Origin: Dactylonectria macrodidyma
Lineage: Eukaryota > Ascomycota > Sordariomycetes > Hypocreales > Nectriaceae
Reading direction: 5' to 3'
Length of the DNA stretch: 64,000 bases
Assembly (NCBI GenBank): GCA_020744425.1
Contig: JAGMUV010000002.1
Coordinates: 3,578,501-3,642,500, forward strand
Translations under genes and position numbers: made by a program
The notes under the pieces: generated by a model
What the model was told of the DNA's origin: nothing
The model's database searches: none
Seen by the model: only the letters and a program-made list of their open reading frames with translations
Part shown: positions 55,448 through 64,000 of the stretch, in pieces
Numbering within the stretch: the first letter of the stretch is position 1
How the letters are laid out: each line of letters opens with the position of its first letter

Positions 55448-56979
55448 GTCTTGATTTGGCCTAACGCTTTGGCTGCGGGCCTCGGCGCCTTTTCGATGGA
55501 GAAGGTCTCTTCGTTAACCTCACACGCCTTACGTTTTTCCTTACTATGAACACAAACAGACGACGGCCATTTTGGTGGGCTGATTCCATCTATTCGGCGT
55601 TCAATGGATAGAAGAGTTGTTTAAGGATAGTTGTTTGAGATACCCCTGTCTACGATCATGCGGAAACCCTCAAGATGAAGGTTACAGAAGAAAAACGAAG
55701 AAGTAGAAGAGGAACAAAGAATTGGAATGACGAAAGAATGAGATGAGAAAAAAAACGTTGAGAAAAAAAAGAACAAGGAAATCAGGAATCAAGAACCAGC
55801 AAGACCGAGGAGGAGATGAGTCTAGCCAGCAATTCTAGATAACGATTAAGAAGAAGCTTGATAAACATTTAATTGAACCATCTTAATTCTTGTAACGTGA
55901 TGCCAGACACCTATCTACCTACACAGACAAGGCAGAGTTGTGATTCTATTTTTGACCTTCGGTCGACTCTGCTCCGTAGCTGAGGGCCGGGAGGGACCAA
56001 TTGGCTACCTTACCTAGTGCGGTTCAGGACCTACGTCCAGAGCCCCAAGGCGCTGTATGCCGCCTTCCCTGGCGGGGGCGCGAGCAAACGAGGGCGGAAG
56101 GTGCGAGCGTCAGCGGCGGCAGCCACTGGGGAGGGGCACCATCCACTGAAATTCTAGGCTGGCTATCAGCAACTTTTATCAAGAAGGAGCAACGCCAACA
56201 TGTGCCTTCAACAAGCCAAGGACAAGCCAACGACTGGCCAGTAACAGTGATGCTGAACAACACATCAGCAGGCTGCACCTAGTCCAGTACTAGAAGAGTT
56301 CTCCGACATGGAATGGCTTCAATAACGATGGATTCGACTACGTCCTCGCCTAGTTGATGGCATGGACGGATGGTCGCTCCACCACCCACAACGCCACAAT
56401 CCCTGCTGATCAGCGAGTCCTTGTCATCTCGCTCCGCGCCAACTCAAGCGCCTTCATCCTGGAGCGATTCCGAGCTTTATTCAAGGGCCCTGGCAAGAGG
56501 AGCAAACTCAACTCGTCTTTTATCATTTCCGGCTACATCGTCGTCGTACAATCGTGTCATTGTTTCCCCTACACGTGTGTATCTTGTTCGTGTATGTATG
56601 TGCCCATCATGTACGATCCCGGCAGGAATGCGACAATGTCACCCCTCCCTCACCTTTCAGCTTACTGACGCGCCCGCCGCAGCCTCGACTCAGCCCCAGC
56701 CCTGTGCAGTTGCGAACAGACAGACAGACGTCTTTCAGGACTCAAAAACGGATGCCCCTTTGTTGAAGGCTGAGGAATCGCCGCTGTCCTCGTCGACTCT
56801 CCAATTGCTGCTTTGTTTGCGATCCCATCATACCTACGAGTCCTCGATCGAGACGCCTGATAACTGTTCGATACCCACCGCATAATTAGACACCTAACCC
56901 CACCAAGTCGTGCCTTGCCGCTGTCTCACCACCATCTACAACCCGCCCGTTCAAGACATCTGAGGTACCGACGTCAGCC
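55448..56979. other. Intergenic upstream of the Sel1-repeat gene
   Basis: 1.5 kb. It includes an A/G-rich stretch (about 55680-55800: AAGAAAAACG, GAAAAAAAAC), two TACCTA words (55915-55921, 56006-56017) and a pyrimidine-rich promoter before the next ATG. Open frames at 56001-56282 and 56354-56885 lack family features. Confidence 0.5.
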
Positions 56980-59254
56980 ATGGGTCTGCGAGACTTTCTA
57001 AAGAAAAAGGACGAGCTGGCCTACGGCGAGCCTGCCGACAAGGCCACCGTCGACATGCTCAGCGCCCCCGAGTTCACCTTCATCCGCTCCGACACATCTA
57101 CGCAGGAACAAATATACCCGCCTACGTTCAGGCAGGACCCGAAGCCGGACGACGGCGGCCTGCTCTCGCCTAAGGAGCCTAGCAAGGCCCGTCGCAGCCT
57201 CGACGTCTTCCGCTCCGGCCGCTCACGCAGCGCCTCCGTCTCATCTCAGGGGAGCAAGGAGAGCCGCCCTGAGAGCCGCAGGCTGTCGCACCGCCTCCAC
57301 CTCAGTAAAGCCCCAGAGTCGTCTGAGAGCGTGCCCACTAACCTGCCCGACATTGTGGTCCCGGTCAACCCCGACGACAAGGACGCTGCCGAATCGCAGT
57401 GGGAGAACCGTGCGACCATGCTGGCGAACCAGAACGACATGGCTCGGAGTCGGCCCGCGTCCCCAGTGCCCACGGAGGGTGTTGCGCGGATGGGGCTCGG
57501 CGGGCAGCAACCGCAGCGGAAGAGGAGTCCCTCGGTCGGTCCGGTTTCGTCAAAGACTATTGATGAGGATATTCAGGAGGCCATTCGCCTGCACGAGGAA
57601 GGTGATCTTGAGAGGTCGACTCGCATGTTCGGGAAATTGGCAGATCCCCAGGGTGCAAATAACCCACTAAGTCAAGTCCTATACGGGCTCGCCTTGAGGT
57701 ATGTGATGATGATCGTCTTATATGGTTGCTGCGCCCCCAAATGCTGGTTTTGGAGGTCAAAGATTTGAATAACTGCCAAAACTGGATGTCACAACTGAGA
57801 AACTTCCCGTCGTCCTTCTGTCCAAGATCTGGGGGTGGCACCAGCCAGCACCTTTTGCTCCGGATAGGCAAGGTTAGACGCTGACCAGGCGCCCTGCGCT
57901 CATCTAGGCACGGATGGGGTTGCGCACCAGATCCAGCCGGCGCCGTCCACTATCTTTCAGCTGCTGCCTCCAATTCGGCGTCAATTGAGCAGTTGGCTCT
58001 GCAGGCCGGCATGAAGAAGGGCGGTGCTGCTAAGGGAGAGTTGGTCCTGGCTATCTTCGAGCTGGCCAACTGTTTTCGCCATGGCTGGGGCATCTCTAAG
58101 GACCCATATGCCGCTAAGCAGGTAGGTTGATGCTCGTCAAGCTCCGATGCATTAAAACGTCATGCAGGAGAGAAGTAACCAGACTGAGTGGTGCTGACAA
58201 CGGGGTTTTCGGACGGATAGTATTATGAGACTGCGGCGAACTTGGGAGATACAGGTGAGTTACTGGATGGGCGACGTCGAGGCGACACTTGGCTGACGTT
58301 TAGACAGACGCCATGAACGAGATCGCGTGGTGCTACCTCGAGGGCTTCGGGTGCAAAAAAGACAAGGTATGTGTGTCAGCAATCGTCTCCGCCGGCGATG
58401 CCTCTAGTGGTTATTCCCAAGAGATTATTGTCCCTAGTGGTGCGAGTTCTGCGAGTTCGGTCCAGTGAGGAACTCTTCATCCACCGCGATGTGACGAGGC
58501 GCTCCTGAGCTTGTCAACGAGGCGAGGTATGCGAGCCTCTAAGACTGCCTGGGTTGGACCAAAGAGATTGCCTCGCTTGGTGCAAGCATACTGCCTCACT
58601 TCCATTGTCCAAGGAGACTGTCTCGATGCCTAAGCGTCGGGCATCGAGACTAGCTTGGAAAGGAGTTCTTGCAGAAACGAGCGCCGTGTTCCTCTCGCGT
58701 GGTTTGACTTGTTGCCTCCTTGACTCGCCCCCTCCACCATCCCTCCCCCACACACTGCCACCATCGATTCGTCACATGAGGCTGATATCCTGTCCCCTTT
58801 GGTACAGTTCGCAGCAGCCCGGTACTATCGACTGGCTGAGAAGGCCGGGAACAAAACGCTAGGGAATTCCTGGTAAGTCCAACCAGACTGCTGTGCTGGT
58901 CGCTGTCTCCCCCACCCCGGCGAGCCATTGGAGTGGATGGTGGCGCCGCTCGTCTCGGATGACCTGCGCAGCCACGGCTTGATAGGCTCTCCTGCTATCC
59001 TACTCTCCTGCCCTCATCCGATTCCTACGAGCTTAGTGTCACCTTGATGCTCTGCTGCGACGGAAAAGGACGGGACGGGTGGTCTGGTCGTCGATGTGAG
59101 AGTATGACAAAACCATTGATACTGGCCTGCGCGCCGAGACACGCGCCTCATCAAAGGACAGATTGGACGACATGCAAATGCTGACTCAATGTTTCCGCAT
59201 AGGATCTGGAAAGAAAAGTACGACCCGCCAGGTGCGGGAAGCAGCCGCAAGTAG
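56980..59254 (+). CDS. Sel1-repeat protein, Dsf2-like
   Basis: Six exons (56980-57698, 57908-58121, 58221-58254, 58308-58366, 58808-58872, 59203-59254) give 380 aa. The N-terminal 190 residues are disordered and Ser/Pro/Arg-rich (RRSLDVFRSGRSRSASVSS). Sel1-type helical repeats follow: IQEAIRLHEEGDLERSTRMF, YGLALRHGWGCAPDPAGAVHYL, LANCFRHGWGISKDPYAAKQYYE, AWCYLEGFGCKKDKFAAARYY. The last small exon gives NSWIWKEKYDPPGAG. That ending is what Dsf2-type fungal proteins carry and is the reason I accept the 330-nt last intron. Sel1 repeats are scaffolds for protein contacts, for example in chitin synthase regulation. No enzymatic domain is present. Introns here are unusually long (209, 99, 53, 441, 330 nt), so inner junctions are slightly less sure. 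Confidence 0.84.
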
Positions 59255-60206
59255 TGCGACCCATCCGGCTCGTGCCTCGTGCCACCAGATGGCAACGGGT
59301 AACTGGACAATGCGCTGCCGCTGTATGCCACACATAGAGTGTGGTATATACGCTGGCTTGACTGGCTGGAAGAGGGCTCGATCTCGATGGGGCGAAAAAC
59401 TTGGCTATGCTCACCGGAGGTTTTTCTTGCCACGGGATCTAGTCTTTTCCCTGATCCCAAGCTCGATACGGGATATGGTAGTCCTACGTGTACGGTAAGT
59501 TAAATGTCAAGTAGGTGTGCATGGTGGACTGTCGCGGGGAGGCTATAGGGCGGGAACTGGCAACCAAGGTCATGGGGTGGCGGCTCCATGTGCTTCAGTG
59601 GCTCATGTCTCATGGCTCATGGCACAAGAGACATTCTCAATGTCATCTGTGTTCTGGTTGCACGCGAGGTCGTAGCGCATGGCACAGCATGGGACACACA
59701 CATACATACATACACACGCTTTTGCGTCAATGATCTAATAATCTCATGTCCGCTGGATGCCGGAAGTACATATGATAACATGCGGGACGGCACATAAGTT
59801 AGATGGTAACGAGGCAAGGGGGAAAGATGGGGGAGGGCTGGGCTGAATTGCAGTGTAAACGGCCTTGTTGAAGCATCATGCATCACTATCACACAACCCC
59901 CCCTCACCAATCTCCCTGACCTGTCTCCTTTGAGCTCGTATTTTCTCTCTTTCCTCCTCGTTAAATCGAGCGCCATTACTTGATGCACGATCGGGATGCA
60001 CCTTTCCCTCGCGACCCTGTTTTGATGCCCAATCGCCACCTGCTTGCCTGCCTGCGACCACTTGCCGAGACAGCCTAGACTGGGGGGAGAGACTTATTAT
60101 GCATGTTTTTGTTTGGGCTGCAGCGCGCTGCAGTGCGCCGCCCCGGAGCTGGAGCTGGATGAGCGTAAGTAATGCAATGGCTACAGGTGGACGTGCTCCT
60201 TGGTGA

Positions 60207-60230
60207 TTATTGGGTTATTGGGTTATTGGG
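60207..60230. repeat. (TTATTGGG)3 tandem repeat
   Basis: Three perfect 8-bp copies, followed by a degenerate fourth (TTCTTGG). It is not a telomere repeat. Confidence 0.8.
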
Positions 60231-60742
60231 TTCTTGGAGGTTTGCTGGTTACATGCTACATGGCACGGCATTTGCAAGACATGGGGGGGGACAAAGTGTG
60301 AGAGGCACCGACGGACATGGGTGAGGGGAGGGGAGAAGGGGCACACGCAGATGGTACATGGGTATGGTGAGATGGACAGATAGATATCCATCAGCCGGTC
60401 CATTTAGAGATGAGGGAACCTTACGATAACGGCAGAGTATCACTGCTCTTCTACTACCTATGTACCTACATCGCCATCGCAATAGACACCCCCCCCTCTC
60501 TTCTAACAAAATGTACCATCCCATCACCCATTTCTCATCCCGTGCCCGCCTCGCGCTGCAAGTCGCAGGCCTCAAGCCACCCAGGCGGGAGACAAAATGT
60601 CTAAGACATTGCTGCAATAGTGAACCACCACTAAACCCACCAAGCTTAGAGGGGCCAGGTGCCGGGTACTCCAGTGGTTCACTTGGTCCCCCTTAGCCCT
60701 TTTTCATGTCTCACTCACTCACACCACCAAAAGTCCAAACTT

Positions 60743-60770
60743 CCCTCCTCCCTCCTCCCTCCTCCCTCCT
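60743..60770. repeat. (CCCTCCT)4 polypyrimidine repeat
   Basis: Four exact 7-bp copies, followed by a C7 run and TCCCCCAC. It is homopyrimidine on the plus strand, so it could form triplex or, on the minus strand, G-quadruplex structures. Confidence 0.8.
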
Positions 60771-61024
60771 CCCCCCCTCCCCCACCCGGCCGCCGCAACA
60801 CGCCCTCCACTGTCTCGGCGCAGCCTGATGACGGCGTCTTTTTGGGCTCTTTTGGGTGTCTCTGGCACCTAATTTTGGACACCCAACTGACCTTACGACC
60901 AGGGGGGTTGAGTGGTTGAGAGGATGGATGCACACTCGTCACGCCCTATCCCTTGTACGCCCGATCCTTGGTCCCCAAGTCGTCCTGTCATTGTGTAGTA
61001 TTATCGTCTACGGATAGTATCGAC

Positions 61025-61052
61025 CACAGTACCTAGTTCACAGTACCTAGTT
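61025..61052. repeat. 14-bp perfect tandem duplication with TACCTA core
   Basis: CACAGTACCTAGTT occurs twice back to back in otherwise unique intergenic sequence. Confidence 0.8.
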
Positions 61053-62131
61053 TCGCGTCCCATCCAAGCTGAATCGCCACATCTACTGTAAGCCATCCTT
61101 CCGGGGCTGAGGAGCGGGGGAATCTGACGAAGCATCACCAGGGATCCATCACTGAACATCACCAAAGATCACTGAGGTGTTGCTTCTACATTCACCGCCA
61201 CTTACAAGTATCACTCACAGTCATCACACAGAGGACAAACTGTACTTCGCTTTTCAATCCATTGTTTAAGAGCTTCCAAAATGTGCATTTCATAGCTGTT
61301 GTGCTAACTAACAGCTTCGTAAATCATCAAAACAAATAAGTGCTTTGCAACTTCCCAGGCCGCCTGGGGCTGGTTCTGCGTTGCTCAAGAATGGAATAAT
61401 ACCAAAGAAAAACAAATGCTTCGTCGACAGTTCGATTCGTGTCGTCATCATCATTTCCCATATCATCGTCGTCACCAGACGCGTCTGTCGCCTTCCGTCT
61501 CATCCATACACCACCCATCAATCCAACTTCCATTCCGATCCATGACAAAGTCCATTCCCTTACCCCGGGTTTCCTTCCTCCTTCGCGCCTATGCCATCCA
61601 AATTAAACCAAAAAATCGCACCCATTCCGATGCACCATAGAAACGTCCCGTCATTGTCCACACTGATTGGACTTGGGAACCTCGTAGATTCTGTCTGGTA
61701 GCTGGCAAGCGGCTTCATTTCCGCTGCCGCTGTGCTGCATCCGCTGCCGACCACCGCCCGCACCAAGTTCGCCATGACCCAGAAAACAACAGGTAGAAAC
61801 CAAAAGAAGAGGTATTCGAGACAGGAAACTCCACAGTTGAAATCACACAAAACAATGCTCGCTCGCTTGCTAGATCCGTAAGGAAATCAAAAGAGACCCC
61901 AAAATAGAAATCCAGAAGGAAAACGACAAAGAGAAGAAACCATCCGTTTGGGTGCGTGAGCAACAGGTCTGGAGTGCGCGAGAGCGACGTCGAGTGTATG
62001 GCGGCTCATCCCCCAGGAAAGGAAGGAAATATGAAAGCCGACTCAAGGAAAAACAAGGAAAAAACAAGAACCATTAAAAAATAGCCGTGAGACTCATCAT
62101 CGTGACACTTTTTTTTTTGTGCATCTTCTCA

Positions 62132-64000
62132 TTATGCTCTTGATTCGTTGCATTGCTGCTCATTCTGCGCACTGTTGCAGTCGGACACCATTTTCGCAAA
62201 GTTTCGGACGACATCGTTCGGGATCTGGTCCCAGAGGAGGGAGCGTGTGTACACCTCAGCCGCGCCGTTCTGCTTGTTTGTTGATCGCATAGCCGTGAGA
62301 GCATCTGCCAGGTTGCGACGTCCCTGGCTGGCAGTGGATCTATCGGGGGCGTTCTGGAGGAATTCTTGAGAGCTGACACCGTTGTACTGGGCGGCTGAGA
62401 TGGAGAAGATCTGCTCGTTGGTTTGCTCCTGGGTCGGCTGCGTAAGAACATCGCCGAGCTCAGAGAGCATCGATGGGGCAACGCCGTCCATGACAATGTC
62501 GTTCATGGGGTTGCCCCAGCTGGCAGCGCCGGAAGGTTGAGGGGGGGCCGCAGCCATGAGGCTAGCAGCCTGGGGGTTGACACCAGCTTCCTTGAGAACG
62601 TTGTCCAGCAGGGTGGCCGAAGCAGCCCTGACGTCCTCGGAGACTCGCGGGATGGCAGGAGTCGATCGGCTCGACAGAACAAAGGCTCCAACAAGGAAGA
62701 GCATGAAGAGGAGGCCACCCTGAGCAGCGGGCTTCTCGCCGTCGGTGCTGAAGGGGTTGGTCTCGACCTTCTTGGTGGGGACCATGGCCATCTCTTGCTT
62801 TACTTCGGGCTCGACGGGGTATTCGTTGAGGAAGTTGGAAGTGTCCCAAGCACTGGTCATGCCCATGTCGTCCATGTTGTCGTAGGCACCAGGATAGGCG
62901 TTGGCCCCGGCGTTGGCTTGGGGCACAGCGTTGCTCTCGAGACGTTGGACGTGGTCAGTGAGGACGCTGACCTTCTTCCTCAGCTCGCCTGTCTCGATGG
63001 TGTGAGATCGGATCATCTCTTCCTTCTCGAGGTTGAGGTTCTCAATGTAGTTAGTGTACGACTGCTTCTCAATGAGAACCTGCTCGAGCTTAGCTCGGAG
63101 CTCAGCCATCTCTTCCTCCATGTCGCCAATGATGACAGTGAACTGCTTCTTCTCATCTTCCAGACGCTCAGTGTGCTGCTTCTTGCGCTGTCTCGAGTCA
63201 AGGCTATGACGATGTTAGTGATAAGCAAAGGTGTAACAAAGGTTGGATTGGGTGCTTACGCTGCTTGTCGGTTGCGTAGCAGGCGCTTCTGCTGCTTGAG
63301 CTCCTTGATTTCCTGTTCATCCGAAGACTGGGCAATGAGTTGATCAATGTTGCTCAGGTTCCGCTCGGCGGGGATATCGAAGCGGGCGTTCTTCTTGCGG
63401 ATACCATCCCCGCGGCGCATGTCGTTATGGGAGCGGATGGCGGGGCTGCTAGGGCGCATTTTCTTGCCGAGAGCCGCCTGCTGGTTGGGAGACATCCAAT
63501 CCTTGTGAGGAGAGGCCGGAATGGACTGATTGCCGCCTGGGAGACCGGAGAACATGTTGCCAGTGTTCGAGAATGGCGTCTGGCCCTGCATAGGCCGCTG
63601 GAAGATGGATGCATTGGTCTCGTACTCAGCGGGGACGTTGTCGAAGGGCTGAAGAGGGGTGCATGAACCAGAGGCAAGGGACCAGTTGCTCGCGGGGGCG
63701 GCGAAGTTGGACTGGTTCTGGTCGAGACGGATGAAGGGGTTGTTGCTGTGCTGATCCATGAAGGGGTTGTTGGAGGGAACCGATTGCATGTCGACTGACT
63801 GCCAGTCCTCCGTCTTGGGAGAGAAGAGCGGGGGCCCGACGGCAAAGGATTCTCGTCGGCTGTCGGCCATGGGAGGAGATAGCTCGAGACCGGAGTCAAT
63901 GCCGCTGTGGTCAAGGATGTTGTCGTCTAGGACGCTGTTGTCTTCCTCTTCGAAGAATTTCTGGGCATGGGTTGTGTCCACGGTCAGATGGTTGCGATAA
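62132..64000 (-). CDS. bZIP transcription factor with a post-zipper hydrophobic segment (5'-partial)
   Basis: Exons seen are >64000-63260 and 63203-62132 (56-nt intron). The frame is open to the right edge (reading YRNHLTVDTTHAQKFF), so the start lies outside the window. About 604 residues are visible. Order: an acidic and Asn/Pro-rich N-terminal part with repeated NNPF words; KELKQQKRLLRNRQAALDSR giving the bZIP N-x7-R basic signature across the intron; a leucine zipper/coiled coil (about 80 residues); a linker; then GGLLFMLFLVGAFVLSS (62672-62719), the only strongly hydrophobic run; and a ~180-residue polar C-terminal part ending NEQQCNESRA. Membrane-anchored animal CREB3/ATF6 factors share this layout. 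Whether this one is anchored is unproven. The gene symbol is not recognised with certainty. Confidence 0.88.

Larger units (their letters stand above)
59255..62131. other. 2.9 kb intergenic region rich in simple repeats
   Basis: The Sel1 gene ends at the left and the bZIP 3' UTR probably occupies the right end. In between are low-complexity words annotated separately, ACATACATACACACA at 59701-59715, and no convincing frame. Frames at 60249-60617 and 61560-61850 have hydrophobic or random composition without conserved motifs. Confidence 0.5.

Noticed and set aside
60207..60230. TTATTGGG repeats as telomere-like sequence
   Set aside because: Filamentous ascomycete telomeres are TTAGGG. Only three copies are present, and the location is internal.
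61560..62067. Hydrophobic minus-strand frames downstream of the bZIP gene
   Set aside because: Phe/Trp/Ser-rich translations of T-rich sequence, probably the bZIP 3' UTR. No start context or conserved motif.

Overview
This window is a gene-dense piece of a filamentous ascomycete nuclear genome. Short spliceosomal introns (mostly 50-70 nt, GTAAGT-like donors, CTAAC-type branch sites, YAG acceptors), short intergenic gaps and many proteins with clear fungal relatives point to Pezizomycotina, most likely a Sordariomycete. The genus cannot be fixed from the sequence alone. I see 25 protein genes, no tRNA or rRNA gene, no intact transposon and no CRISPR array. All gene models were spliced by hand, and every junction was checked for reading phase.

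Layout. 1-8.5 kb: mitochondrial methylmalonate-semialdehyde dehydrogenase, calnexin and a GPI-anchored Cys/Ser-rich surface protein, all on the minus strand. 8.5-11.9 kb: a gene-poor gap. 11.9-19 kb: the methionine-salvage dehydratase (MtnB/Mde1), the SNARE Sec20, mitochondrial ribosomal protein mL53, inorganic pyrophosphatase and a Pil1/Lsp1-family eisosome protein. 20-28 kb: a tiny His-rich protein, oligosaccharyltransferase subunit OST1, hexokinase and arginine methyltransferase RMT2. 29-34.4 kb: polyphosphate polymerase VTC4 and a cystathionine gamma-synthase-like PLP enzyme. 34.6-47.3 kb: MCM4, zeta-COP, SUA5, COG4 and the Golgi Ca/Mn ATPase PMR1. 49-55.5 kb: cohesin kleisin RAD21, tubulin chaperone A, THO complex subunit 7 and a five-finger CCCH protein of the ZC3H3 type. 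57-64 kb: a Sel1-repeat protein (Dsf2-like) and the 3' part of a bZIP transcription factor that runs off the right edge.

Together the genes are housekeeping, with a noticeable share acting in the secretory pathway: calnexin, OST1, Sec20, zeta-COP, COG4, PMR1 and the GPI protein. THO7 and the ZC3H3-like gene form a divergent pair with related roles in mRNA maturation and export. I found no obvious new multi-gene system. The best leads are a bZIP factor with a hydrophobic, possibly membrane-spanning segment after its zipper; possible dual-targeting N-terminal extensions on pyrophosphatase and SUA5; a recurrent intergenic TAGGTA/TACCTA motif that sometimes forms perfect hairpins; and a 23-nt G homopolymer upstream of RAD21.
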